Origin: JASHPR01 sp963778075
Lineage (GTDB): Bacteria; Actinomycetota; Actinomycetes; Streptosporangiales; Streptosporangiaceae
Assembly (NCBI GenBank): GCA_963778075.1
Contig: CAVZTJ010000015.1
Span: forward strand, 496,001 to 560,000
Length of the DNA: 64,000 nucleotides
Direction: 5' to 3'
This document shows positions 1 through 8,365 of the stretch, piece after piece. Made by a program: the position numbers and the translations under genes. How positions within the stretch are numbered: the first letter of the stretch is position 1; each line of letters begins with the position of its first letter. Below the pieces are notes generated by a model. The model ran no database searches and was not told the origin of the DNA. It saw only the letters and a program-made list of their open reading frames with translations.

Positions 1-620
1 TCAGCATCATCGGCGGAGTGGTCGCAGCGCTGAACTACGGGCGGGTTACCGACCGCGTCATCTCGGTCACCGGCCTTTCGGCCACGACCGTGCCCGAATT
101 CGTCTCCGGCATCGTGCTCATCGTGATCTTCGGCGTCGAGCTGAAGTGGCTGCCTGTCTCGGCCTCGGCCGGCGCGGGCGCGTCGTTCGGGTCCCAGCTC
201 GACCACCTGATCCTGCCCGCGATCCCGCTGGTGCTGATCCTGTTCGGGTACATCGCGCGGATGGCGCGGGCGGGAACTATCGAGGCGCTCCAGTCCGATT
301 ACGCGCGCACCGCCACGCTTAAGGGGCTGAAACGGTCGGTGGTGATCCGGCGGCACATCCTGCGCAACTCGCTGCTCCCGACGATCACGGTGATCGCCAC
401 CCAGACGGGCTACCTGATCGGCGGGCTCGTCGTCGTGGAAACGCTGTTTAACTACCAGGGCATCGGTAAATTGATCTTCACCGCTGCGACCGCCAAGGAC
501 TTCCCAATGCTCGAAGCCGGTGTGCTCACGATCGGCGTCGTCTACATGGTCGCCACGCTCATCGCCGACGTCCTGTACACCGTGCTGAACCCGCGGCTTC
601 GCCTCGGGGGCGCCGGATGA
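1..620 (+). CDS. Peptide ABC transporter permease, DppB type (5' truncated)
   Basis: Inner-membrane permease of a Dpp/Opp-type ABC importer for di/oligopeptides or similar solutes. The reading frame is already open at base 3, so the N-terminus lies outside the window; about 205 residues are visible, roughly the last two thirds of a usual 310-residue DppB. Several hydrophobic segments are seen, and the cytoplasmic EAA loop that contacts the ATPase is recognisable (EALQSDYARTATLKGLKR), followed by the typical end VLYTVLNPRLRLG. Its stop overlaps the next permease start in an ATGA, indicating translational coupling. Confidence 0.93.
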   Translation, partial: SIIGGVVAALNYGRVTDRVISVTGLSATTVPEFVSGIVLIVIFGVELKWLPVSASAGAGASFGSQLDHLILPAIPLVLILFGYIARMARAGTIEALQSDYARTATLKGLKRSVVIRRHILRNSLLPTITVIATQTGYLIGGLVVVETLFNYQGIGKLIFTAATAKDFPMLEAGVLTIGVVYMVATLIADVLYTVLNPRLRLGGAG

Positions 621-1528
621 GCGGCATGGTCGGCTCCAGCGATCTGGGCTCCCCCACACCCGCCGAGGCTCCGGAGCTGACGGCCGCGCACGCCGCGATG
701 CGCCGGCCCGTGCCGCCCTGGCGGCTGCTGCTTCGCCGCCCCACGTTTATCGCCGGCGCGGTGATCCTGCTGTTCTGGATCGTCTGCGCGATCTTCGGCA
801 CGCTGATAGCCCCGCACAACCCGACCGCCCAGCAGCTGCTGGCCACGAACTCCCCGCCGTCGGCGGCGCACTGGTTCGGCACCGATCAGCTCGGCCGCGA
901 CGTCCTGTCCCGGGTCATCGTCGGAGCGCGCGAGATCCTGCTGATCGCCGTGGCCGCCACCATCCTCGGCACGGTGCTCGGGACGGCGCTCGGCCTGGTC
1001 ATGGGCTATTTCGGCGGAATCTTCGACATCTTGATCGGCCGGGTCGTCGAGGCGGTCCTGGCGCTGCCGATCGCGATCGTCGCGTTCCTGTTCATCGTCG
1101 CCGTCGGCCCCTCGACGGGAACGCTGATCGTGGTCATCGGGATCGTGTTCACGCCACTGATCGCCCGTACGGTCCGGTCCGCCGTGCTGGTGGAGAGCCA
1201 GCTCGACTACCTGTCGTCCGCCCGCCTGCTCGGCGAGAAACCGGCGCACATCATGGCCGTGGAGGTGCTGCCGAACGTGCTGCCGGTGGTTCTCGTGGAG
1301 TTCACTGTGCGAATCGGATACGCCGTCTTCACCGTGGCCACGCTGTCGTTCCTCGGCTTCGGGGTGCAGCCGCCGACGCCAGACTGGGGGGCTGACATCG
1401 CCGCGAACTACGGCGTGCTGCCGGCCGGCTACTGGTGGGAGACGCTGTTCCCGGCGCTCGCGATCGCCTCGCTTGTCGTGGCCGTCAACCTGGTCACCGA
1501 CTCGATCGAGCAGGTGCTGTCGTCGTGA
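617..1528 (+). CDS. Peptide ABC transporter permease, DppC type
   Basis: Second permease (303 aa) of the same importer. It has the DppC pattern: a cytoplasmic N-terminal tail, a first membrane helix near residue 45, the signature FGTDQLGRDVLSR after it, then the binding-protein-dependent transport domain with an EAA loop (QLDYLSSARLLGEKPAHI) and closing hydrophobic segments. ATGA overlap with the upstream permease and GTGA overlap with the downstream ATPase show a tightly coupled operon. Substrate is inferred from family only. Confidence 0.93.
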   Translation: MSGMVGSSDLGSPTPAEAPELTAAHAAMRRPVPPWRLLLRRPTFIAGAVILLFWIVCAIFGTLIAPHNPTAQQLLATNSPPSAAHWFGTDQLGRDVLSRVIVGAREILLIAVAATILGTVLGTALGLVMGYFGGIFDILIGRVVEAVLALPIAIVAFLFIVAVGPSTGTLIVVIGIVFTPLIARTVRSAVLVESQLDYLSSARLLGEKPAHIMAVEVLPNVLPVVLVEFTVRIGYAVFTVATLSFLGFGVQPPTPDWGADIAANYGVLPAGYWWETLFPALAIASLVVAVNLVTDSIEQVLSS

Positions 1529-3585
1529 CCGCGGCGGATACCACGGCGGCTCCTGGCGCCGCGGGCGGGACTGGCCCGGCCGTGGCCGTCGAGCACCTGG
1601 ACGTCACCTACCGGGTGCGCAGCCAGGACCGGCGCGCCCTGCGCGACGTGTCGTTCCAGATCGACAGCGGCGAGTCCTACGGCCTGGTTGGCGAGTCGGG
1701 GTCCGGCAAGTCCACGGTGGCGCTCGCGCTCACCAGGTACCTGCCCCGCAACGGCCGGGTCAGCGCGGGCACGATCCGGATCAACGGAGCCGACCCGCTG
1801 GCCATGGGCAACGCGGCCCTGCGCGACCTGCGAGCCCACACAGTGTCCATGGTGTACCAGGAGCCCGGCCGGGCGCTGAACCCATCGATCAGGGTCGGCC
1901 GGCAGGTTGCCGAAGTGTACGAGATCGCCGGCCTGCACCGCGCCGACGCGCTGGAACGGGCTGAGGGGATGCTGCGCAAGGTGCAGATCTCGGACCCGCA
2001 CCGGGTGATGGACCGCTACCCGCACGAGCTGTCCGGCGGGATGGCGCAGCGCGTTGTGATCGCGATGGCGCTGGCCGCCGAGCCGTCCCTGCTGATCCTG
2101 GACGAGCCGACGACCGCGCTCGACGCGACGGTCGAGGCCGAGGTGCTCGACCTGATCGCCGGGCTGCGTGAAGAGTTCGCCACCTCGGTGCTGTTCATCA
2201 GCCACAACCTCGCGGTGATCGCCAAGATGTGCGACCGCGTCGGCGTCCTGTACGCCGGGGAGCTGATCGAGGAGGGCCCGGCCCGCGAGGTGTTCGACAA
2301 GCCGCGCCACCCCTACACGGTCGGCCTGCTGCGCTGCATCCCCCGGCGCGGCCAGCGTAAGGACCACGGGCGTCTCGACACGATCCCTGGCTTCCTGCCG
2401 ACGCCGGGCGACGAGCCCTCCGGATGCATCTTCGCTCCGCGCTGCCCGATCGCCGAGGACCAGTGCCGGGCCGCCCCGCCGCCAGCCTTCCCCGTGGGCG
2501 ACGGCCGTACGTCACGCTGCTACCTGCACGAACAGACCGAGGACCTGCCCAGGAACACCCCGGTCAACCTGGATATCCCCCCGGTACGCGACGCCGACCG
2601 GCCGGTCGTGCGGCTGGAGCGACTGTCGAAGACGTTCGGCTCGCGAGATGAGGCGGTCAAGGCCCTGGTCGGCGTCGACCTGAGCCTGGAGCTCGGCGAG
2701 ACGCTCGGCCTGGTCGGCGAGTCCGGCAGCGGCAAAACCACCCTGGCCCGCGCGCTGCTCGGCCTGATCCCGCCGGACGAAGGCTCGGTCATTGATCTGG
2801 ACGGCCAGCCGGTGGCTCCCGACGCGCGGCGTCGTTCCCGGGAGCAACTGAAGGCGCTGCAGATCGTGTTCCAGAATCCGGACTCCGCGCTCAACCGCCG
2901 TCACACGGTGCGGCGCCTGATCAGCCAGCCGCTATCCCGCCTGGCCGGCCTGTCCGGGGCGCGCCTGCGCGAGCGCCTGGCCGACCTGGTCCGGTCGGTC
3001 CGCATGGAGGACCGCCAGCTGTCGCTGCGCCCCAGCCAGCTTTCCGGCGGGCTGAAACAGCGGGTGGCGATCGCCCGGGCGTTTGCCGGCGGCCCGCGCA
3101 TCGTGGTCTGCGACGAGCCAACCTCCGCGCTGGACGTGTCGGTGCAGGCGGCGATCCTCAACCTGCTGGTCGACCTGCAGGCCAAGGAGCAGGTCACGTA
3201 CCTGTTCATCTCGCACGACCTTGGCCTGGTGCGGTACCTGTCCGACCGGATCGCCGTTCTCTATCTCGGCCGCATCATGGAGGTCGGCCCAGCCGAGACC
3301 GTGTTCGCCGGGCCGCATCACCCGTACACGGAGGCGCTGCTGTCGGCCGTGCCGAGTCTCGATGGTCAGCGCCCAGAACGGATCCGGCTGCAGGGCGAGA
3401 TCCCGTCGGCGGCGAACCCGCCGTCCGGCTGCGTGTTCCACACCCGCTGCCCGCGCAGGCTGCCCACCGGGGAATGCGAGTCGACCGAGCCGCCGCTGCG
3501 CGAGGTCGCGCCGGGCCACCTGATGAGCTGTCACATTCCCATCGATCAGCTAACAGTCCTGCAGCGCGTCGGGCAGGCGCCGTGA
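1525..3585 (+). CDS. Fused dual ATP-binding protein of peptide ABC transporter (DppD-DppF)
   Basis: One 686-aa chain holding two nucleotide-binding domains that are often separate proteins. NBD1 has Walker A GESGSGKST at about residues 56-64, signature LSGGMAQR and Walker B LLILDEPTTALD; it ends with the oligopeptide-type C-terminal extension (HPYTVGLLR, Cys-containing tail). NBD2 has Walker A GESGSGKTT near 399, signature LSGGLKQR, Walker B IVVCDEPTSALD and a second HPYTEALL extension. I chose GTG 1525, which overlaps the permease stop (GTGA); an upstream in-frame start at 1435 would add about 30 non-conserved residues inside the permease gene. Confidence 0.93.
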   Translation: MTAADTTAAPGAAGGTGPAVAVEHLDVTYRVRSQDRRALRDVSFQIDSGESYGLVGESGSGKSTVALALTRYLPRNGRVSAGTIRINGADPLAMGNAALRDLRAHTVSMVYQEPGRALNPSIRVGRQVAEVYEIAGLHRADALERAEGMLRKVQISDPHRVMDRYPHELSGGMAQRVVIAMALAAEPSLLILDEPTTALDATVEAEVLDLIAGLREEFATSVLFISHNLAVIAKMCDRVGVLYAGELIEEGPAREVFDKPRHPYTVGLLRCIPRRGQRKDHGRLDTIPGFLPTPGDEPSGCIFAPRCPIAEDQCRAAPPPAFPVGDGRTSRCYLHEQTEDLPRNTPVNLDIPPVRDADRPVVRLERLSKTFGSRDEAVKALVGVDLSLELGETLGLVGESGSGKTTLARALLGLIPPDEGSVIDLDGQPVAPDARRRSREQLKALQIVFQNPDSALNRRHTVRRLISQPLSRLAGLSGARLRERLADLVRSVRMEDRQLSLRPSQLSGGLKQRVAIARAFAGGPRIVVCDEPTSALDVSVQAAILNLLVDLQAKEQVTYLFISHDLGLVRYLSDRIAVLYLGRIMEVGPAETVFAGPHHPYTEALLSAVPSLDGQRPERIRLQGEIPSAANPPSGCVFHTRCPRRLPTGECESTEPPLREVAPGHLMSCHIPIDQLTVLQRVGQAP

Positions 3586-3662
3586 CAATCCCTCGCAATG
3601 AACGTAGCTTTTCTCACTCACACCGGCCGCACGCGCACCCGGTGAGTTAAGGGAGGATCCCC

Positions 3663-5354
3663 GTGAACGCAGACCACCGCCGCCTCAGCAGGCTGAGAGA
3701 AGGCCAGGGCGACGTCGCGAACCATGTCATCGACGAGTTCGCCGCCGGGAGGATGTCGCGCCGCGACTTCATCCGGCGCGGCTCGGTCGTCGGGATATCG
3801 CTGCCGCTGCTCGGCGCGGTCGTCTCGGCGTGCGGCAGCACGGGCTCGTCGTCGTCGCCGAGCACGTCAGCCGGCAAGGCCGGGGCGACGATCAAGGTGG
3901 GAATCGTCACGCCGACCGCGGCGATCAACCCGCTGACCGTGGCCGACCAGGGCGGCCTGGACATGCTGGCCCAGACCGGTGAGTACCTCTGCCTGTCCAC
4001 CCAGACCCTGGTGCTGAAGCCGGTGCTCGCCGAGAGCTGGTCCCCGAACTCCACCGCGGACGTGTGGACGTTCAAGATCCGCCAAGGCGTGAAGTTCCAC
4101 AATGGCAAGGCGCTCACGGCGGACGACGTCGTGTACACCTACCAGCTTCAGTCGGACCCGAAGAACGCCTCGAACGCGCTGTCCAACTTCGGCGGCGTGC
4201 TTACCCCCTCCGGCGTGAAGAAGGTCGACGACTTCACTGTCGCCTTCCACCTCGCCGCCCCAAACGGGAACTTTCCGTACCTGACCTCGTCCGACAACTA
4301 CAACATGATCATCATTCCGAAGGGCTACAACCCGGCGAGCTGGCAGAGCTCGTTCATCGGCACCGGGCCGTTCGTCCTGAAGAGCTACACGCCCAAGGTC
4401 GGCGCGTCGTTCACCAGGAACGAGCAGTACTGGGGCACCAAGGCGATGCCGGCGGAGACCCAGTTCACGTTCTACGCCGACCAGACGCCGGAGATCCTCG
4501 CGCTGTCCAACGGGTCGATCGACGTGGTCGGGCAGTTCGCGGTGGCCGGCGCGGAGCAGCTGCTCGCCTCCGGCGCCCCCTACAACATCATCAGGCTGAA
4601 GTCGAGTGCGCACCGCGAGCTGTCCATGCGCTGCGATCAGGCACCGTTCACCGACGCTCGGGTGCGCCAGGCGATCGCGCTGACGCTGGACCGCCCGGCT
4701 ATCGTCAAGGCGCTGTTCAAGGGTTACGCGGACGTCGGCAACGACAGCCCATTCGCCCCGGTCTTCCCGTCGACGAACACCACCGTCGCGCAGCGGACCC
4801 AGAACATCGCGAAGGCGAAGTCGCTGCTGTCGGCCGCCGGCCACCCGAACGGGTTCAGCACCCATCTCACCACCGAGCAGTTCCTGGAGATCCCGGAGTA
4901 CGCCCAGATCGTCGCGGAGTCGGCCAAGGCGATCGGGGTGACCATCGGGCTCACGATCGAGAGCTCATCCGCCTACTACGGCAAGGCCACGTTCGGGAAC
5001 TCGGACTGGCTCGACGCCACGATGAGCCTGGTGGACTACGGGCACCGCAGCGTGCCTAACGTGTTCCTGACCGCTCCGCTGGAGACGACGAACGCCAAGA
5101 CCGGGACCGGTCCGTGGAACGCGGCGCACTTCAGCAACTCGCAGTACGACAGCCTGGTCAGCCAGTACATCGCCACCGTCGACCTGTCGACCCAGAAGAC
5201 GATCGCCGGGAAGATAGAGACCCTGCTGCTGGACCAGACGCCCATCATCTTCGGGTATTTCTACAACTACCTGACGGCCACCGCCAAGACCGTGAGCGGC
5301 GCCTACCCCACCGCGATCGGCCACATCTTCCTGTATAACGCGACCAAGAGCTGA
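3663..5354 (+). CDS. ABC transporter substrate-binding protein (SBP_bac_5), Tat-exported lipoprotein
   Basis: Solute receptor (563 aa) for the upstream importer. The N-terminus has a twin-arginine motif SRRDFIRRG (residues 32-40), a short hydrophobic stretch and a lipobox VVSAC with Cys57, so it should be folded before export and lipid-anchored. The mature part is a family-5 peptide/nickel receptor: DVWTFKIRQGVKFHNGK, then DDVVYTYQL, are typical. The GTG start at 3663 follows a GGGAGGA ribosome site at about 3651-3657. The Ser-rich linker after the Cys is usual for actinobacterial receptors. The ligand is unknown. Confidence 0.93.
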   Translation: MNADHRRLSRLREGQGDVANHVIDEFAAGRMSRRDFIRRGSVVGISLPLLGAVVSACGSTGSSSSPSTSAGKAGATIKVGIVTPTAAINPLTVADQGGLDMLAQTGEYLCLSTQTLVLKPVLAESWSPNSTADVWTFKIRQGVKFHNGKALTADDVVYTYQLQSDPKNASNALSNFGGVLTPSGVKKVDDFTVAFHLAAPNGNFPYLTSSDNYNMIIIPKGYNPASWQSSFIGTGPFVLKSYTPKVGASFTRNEQYWGTKAMPAETQFTFYADQTPEILALSNGSIDVVGQFAVAGAEQLLASGAPYNIIRLKSSAHRELSMRCDQAPFTDARVRQAIALTLDRPAIVKALFKGYADVGNDSPFAPVFPSTNTTVAQRTQNIAKAKSLLSAAGHPNGFSTHLTTEQFLEIPEYAQIVAESAKAIGVTIGLTIESSSAYYGKATFGNSDWLDATMSLVDYGHRSVPNVFLTAPLETTNAKTGTGPWNAAHFSNSQYDSLVSQYIATVDLSTQKTIAGKIETLLLDQTPIIFGYFYNYLTATAKTVSGAYPTAIGHIFLYNATKS

Positions 5355-5369
5355 CCCGCGCACGCCGTC

Positions 5370-5867
5370 GTGGACCAGCAGGTCGCCGACTCGGGTCTGT
5401 GGATCCGGTTCCTGTCCGGTCCTGACATCGACGCGCTCGGCCTGACCGGCGCCGAGATCGTCGCTGCCGTTGAAGGCGCGGTCTTCGCTCACGGCGAGGG
5501 CCGCGCCGTGTTCGAGCCGCGGGTGCACCTAGTGCCCGGCGACGGACGGGCCGGCCATTTCAACCTGCTCCGCGGGCACCTGCCAGGGCTCGGGGCGGGC
5601 GGCCTGTCCGGGGTCAAGGTGGTCGGCGACTTCGTGGACAATTACGCCCGCGGACTGCCCAGCGAGCTCGGGCTGCTGACGCTCTACGATCCCGGCACCG
5701 GGATACCGCTGTCGATCATGGACGCCACGCTGATCACCGCGTGCCGGACCGGCGCGATGACCGCCGTCGGCGCCAGGTACCTGGCCCGGCCGGACGCGCG
5801 GGTGCTGGACCATGCGACCGGCCGGAGTCCCTGCCACGCCGACCATCGTGATCGCGGCGTCCAGTGA
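5370..5867 (+). pseudogene. Ornithine cyclodeaminase / mu-crystallin family, C-terminally truncated
   Basis: The first ~147 of 165 residues match the N-terminal half of ornithine cyclodeaminase/mu-crystallin (imine reductase) proteins: FLSGPDIDALGL, a substrate-domain segment with GHFNLL and GVKVVGDF, and GIPLSIMDATLITACRTGA before the Rossmann domain. Full members are about 310-330 aa; here the NAD-binding domain is missing. After PDARVL the homology stops, the frame runs 18 more residues and ends inside the next gene, which begins in another frame at 5812. The simplest reading is a deletion joining the middle of this gene to the 5' edge of the lyase-like gene. Probably non-functional. Confidence 0.75.
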
Positions 5868-7302
5868 GCTGGACGCCGGGCTGATCCGGCGGACCGCAGC
5901 CGGGCAGCGGATCGAGCTCGCACCCACGCTGCTTGCCGAGGTTGACCGGCAGTGCCGTGCGGCACGGGAGGTGCTGCGCAGCGGCGATCCGGTCTACGGC
6001 GTGAACACCGGCATGGGCGCGCTGGCCAGCGTCCGCCTCACCGGCCCCGAGCAGCTCGCGCATCAGCGCAACCTGCTGCTGGCCCGGGCGACCGGGGGCC
6101 CGCCCTGGCTGGACGCGGCCGACGCGCGGGCGGTCATCGCGGTCCGGCTGCGCACGTTCCTGTCCGGCGACTCGGGCGTGTCCGCCGCGCTGTGCCTGGA
6201 GCTGGCCGGCCTGCTGGAGTCCGGCGTCGTCCCGGCGATTCCGCGTACCGGGGTGGGCAGCGCGGGCGAGATCATCCCCCTCGCTCATGCGTTCGGGCCC
6301 CTCGTCGGGATCGGCCAAGTGCTGGACCGAAGTGGCCGCACCGTGGCCGCCTGCGAGGCGCTGCGCGACCGCGGCCACGAGGAGTACCGGCTGGGCCCGC
6401 GGGAAGGGCACGCGCTGCTAGCGGGGGTGCCGGGGACAACCGCGCTGTGCCTGATGCGGCTGGCCGAGGCCGGTGCGCTGGAGGGGGCGATGGAATCGGC
6501 GGCGGCGCTATCGATCGCCGCGGCCGGCGCGCCCCGCGACCCCTACGCCGCCGCGTGCGCGCGCGGCGACGACATCCTGGCTGACGTGCTCGGGCGCCTC
6601 CGCGCGGCGGTCGGCGCTCTGCCCGAGCCGCGCTCCCTGCAGGCGCCGGTGTCATTCCGGGTGGCCGGCCCGGTCCTCGCGCACGTGCTGCGCGCGTGCG
6701 AAGCGCTGGCGGCAGCGACCGAGCGCGCGCTCACCGGAGTGACCGACTCGCCGGCGTTTCTCGACGGTACGTTCTTGGGCACTGCCGGGTTCCACGGCAT
6801 CGACCTTGCCGCGCACTGCGACCTGCTCACAGCGGCGCTCGCGCACGCGGCCGAGGTCTCGGCTGCGCGCCTGCACCGGCTCCTCGACACCCGGGTGACC
6901 GGCCTGCCCTCCCAGCTCGCTGCGCGGCCGGGCCCGGACGCCGGGCTCGTCGCCGTGCACAAGCGCGCCGTCGGCGAGGTCCACGTGCTGCGCCGGCTCT
7001 CCGTTCCCGCGCCGGTCGGGCTCGCCGAGACCTCCGGCGGCCAGGAGGATGTGCAGTCCTTCGCCTGGGAGGCTGCCGAGGCGCTGCGTGGCGCGCTGCA
7101 CCACGCCGGAGCGGTCACCGCTTGCGAGCTGCTGGCCGGCTACCAGGCTTGCTCGCTGTCCCAGCGGGCCGCGCCGGACGGATGCCATCAGCTGCTGACG
7201 CGGCTGGCCGGGATCGTGGGCCCGGTCGGCGGGGACCGGCCATTCGGTGAGGACATCGAGCGCATCCTCGGCGCGCTCCGAACCGGCGCTCTGGCCTGGT
7301 GA
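5812..7302 (+). CDS. HAL/PAL-family aromatic amino acid lyase-like protein with altered MIO triad
   Basis: A 496-aa protein over the whole length of the histidine/phenylalanine ammonia-lyase fold. Landmarks: the catalytic-Tyr loop VYGVNTGMG (Tyr62), the MIO region near 150, REGHALLAGV, the FHGIDLAAHCDLLT segment, and TSGGQEDVQSF near 410. In the family an Ala-Ser-Gly triad cyclises to the electrophilic MIO cofactor; here the codons at 6259-6267 give Ser-Ala-Gly inside GVGSAGEIIPLAH, and the usual QDxYSxR segment reads QAPVSFRV with no Tyr. So either chemistry is changed or catalysis is lost. ATG 5812 is chosen; GTG 5848 is possible. It follows a peptide importer and a broken cyclodeaminase gene, so an amino-acid role is inferred. 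Confidence 0.8.
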   Translation: MRPAGVPATPTIVIAASSELDAGLIRRTAAGQRIELAPTLLAEVDRQCRAAREVLRSGDPVYGVNTGMGALASVRLTGPEQLAHQRNLLLARATGGPPWLDAADARAVIAVRLRTFLSGDSGVSAALCLELAGLLESGVVPAIPRTGVGSAGEIIPLAHAFGPLVGIGQVLDRSGRTVAACEALRDRGHEEYRLGPREGHALLAGVPGTTALCLMRLAEAGALEGAMESAAALSIAAAGAPRDPYAAACARGDDILADVLGRLRAAVGALPEPRSLQAPVSFRVAGPVLAHVLRACEALAAATERALTGVTDSPAFLDGTFLGTAGFHGIDLAAHCDLLTAALAHAAEVSAARLHRLLDTRVTGLPSQLAARPGPDAGLVAVHKRAVGEVHVLRRLSVPAPVGLAETSGGQEDVQSFAWEAAEALRGALHHAGAVTACELLAGYQACSLSQRAAPDGCHQLLTRLAGIVGPVGGDRPFGEDIERILGALRTGALAW

Positions 7303-7329
7303 GCGACGCGGGCAGGGAATAATGGGCAA

Positions 7330-8127
7330 ATGTTCTCCGTCGGCAAGCGGCATGGCCAGGACTCCAGGCGGCACGGGCAGGACGCCAGGCCGCACGGGCA
7401 GGACGCCAGGCCGCATAGCCACGACGTCCATGGCCACGACGCGCACGGCCACCACCGGGACGTGTCCGGCGGCTGGCTGCGCCCTGCTGTGTTCGGCTCC
7501 ATGGATGGTTTGGTCACGAACGTATCGCTGATCGCCGGGGTGAGCGGTGGTCACGGCTCGTCGCACGCGGTGGTACTCGCTGGCCTCGCCGGGCTGTCGG
7601 CCGGGGCGTTCTCGATGGCCGCTGGCGAGTTCGTCTCGGTGTCCTCGCAGAACGAGCTGATCGCAGCCGAGGTCCGCAAGGAACAGTATGAGCTCGAGCA
7701 CCACCCCGAGGCGGAGCGGCGGGAACTGGCGGCGGTGTTCCGCAAGCGCGGCGTGGACGCCGACCTTGCCTACGAGGTGGCTGGGCAGCTTTCCCGGCAC
7801 CCGGACGAGGCGCTCGGGGTGCACGTGCGCGAGGAACTCGGGGTGGATTACGAGGAGCTGCCGTCCCCGCTCACCGCGGCCGGCGCCTCGCTGGTGACGT
7901 TCGCGATCGGCGCGCTGATCCCGCTGCTTCCGTACCTGGCCGGGTTCAGCGTGCTAGGGGTGTCGCTCGTTCTCGCCGCGGTCGCCGCCTTCGTCGGCGG
8001 CGGCCTTGTCTCCCGGATCACCGACCGCCCGTTCCTGCGCGGGGCGCTGCGCCAGCTGCTGCTGGCCGGTGTCGCCGCGGGCCTGACCTACGGGATCGGG
8101 GCCGCGGTCGGCGCCGTCGTGTCCTGA
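7330..8127 (+). CDS. VIT1/CCC1-family iron/manganese transporter with His-rich repeat leader
   Basis: Predicted membrane transporter (265 aa) of the VIT1/CCC1/Nodulin-21 family. The core begins at VFGSMDGLVTNVSLIAGVSGG (first transmembrane helix with the conserved Asp), continues with AGAFSMAAGEFVSVSSQNE, then a cytoplasmic metal-binding-type helical insert rich in Glu (EQYELEHHPEAERRELA), and three C-terminal helices. Ahead of the core is a roughly 40-residue leader rich in His, Asp and Arg, encoded by 21-bp repeats, which could bind metal. The start ATG 7330 follows GCAGGGAAT. Transported ion is inferred. Confidence 0.9.
   Translation: MFSVGKRHGQDSRRHGQDARPHGQDARPHSHDVHGHDAHGHHRDVSGGWLRPAVFGSMDGLVTNVSLIAGVSGGHGSSHAVVLAGLAGLSAGAFSMAAGEFVSVSSQNELIAAEVRKEQYELEHHPEAERRELAAVFRKRGVDADLAYEVAGQLSRHPDEALGVHVREELGVDYEELPSPLTAAGASLVTFAIGALIPLLPYLAGFSVLGVSLVLAAVAAFVGGGLVSRITDRPFLRGALRQLLLAGVAAGLTYGIGAAVGAVVS
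7351..7434 (+). repeat. 21-bp in-frame tandem repeat in VIT-family leader
   Basis: Four successive 21-bp units, the second and third identical and the first and fourth degenerate, encode HGQDARP-like heptads. Because the unit is a multiple of three, copy changes preserve the frame and vary the length of the His-rich tail. Confidence 0.8.
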
Positions 8128-8365
8128 GCCGTCGTGCCCTGGCCGCGCGCTCGCACCGCGCGAGGCCGTTTACCGCCCGCGCAGCCGTCACGACATCGAC
8201 GTGGTCAACGCCGCGGCCGCCGCCGCTCGCGGTGGTGCGAGATGAGCGGCTGCGGCAACCGGGCGAAGGTGGCGGGGTTCCGGGCGCGCCGGTCGGTCGG
8301 CCAGGCGAGCACAGCCGCGCCCGGCTCCCGGACGTAACCGGCCCGGCCGACAGGCCGGTCTCGGG

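Noticed and set aside
8128..8365. Possible small plus-strand gene (8134-8337)
   Set aside because: Arg/Ala-rich, no ribosome site or homology; the gap shows nothing else.
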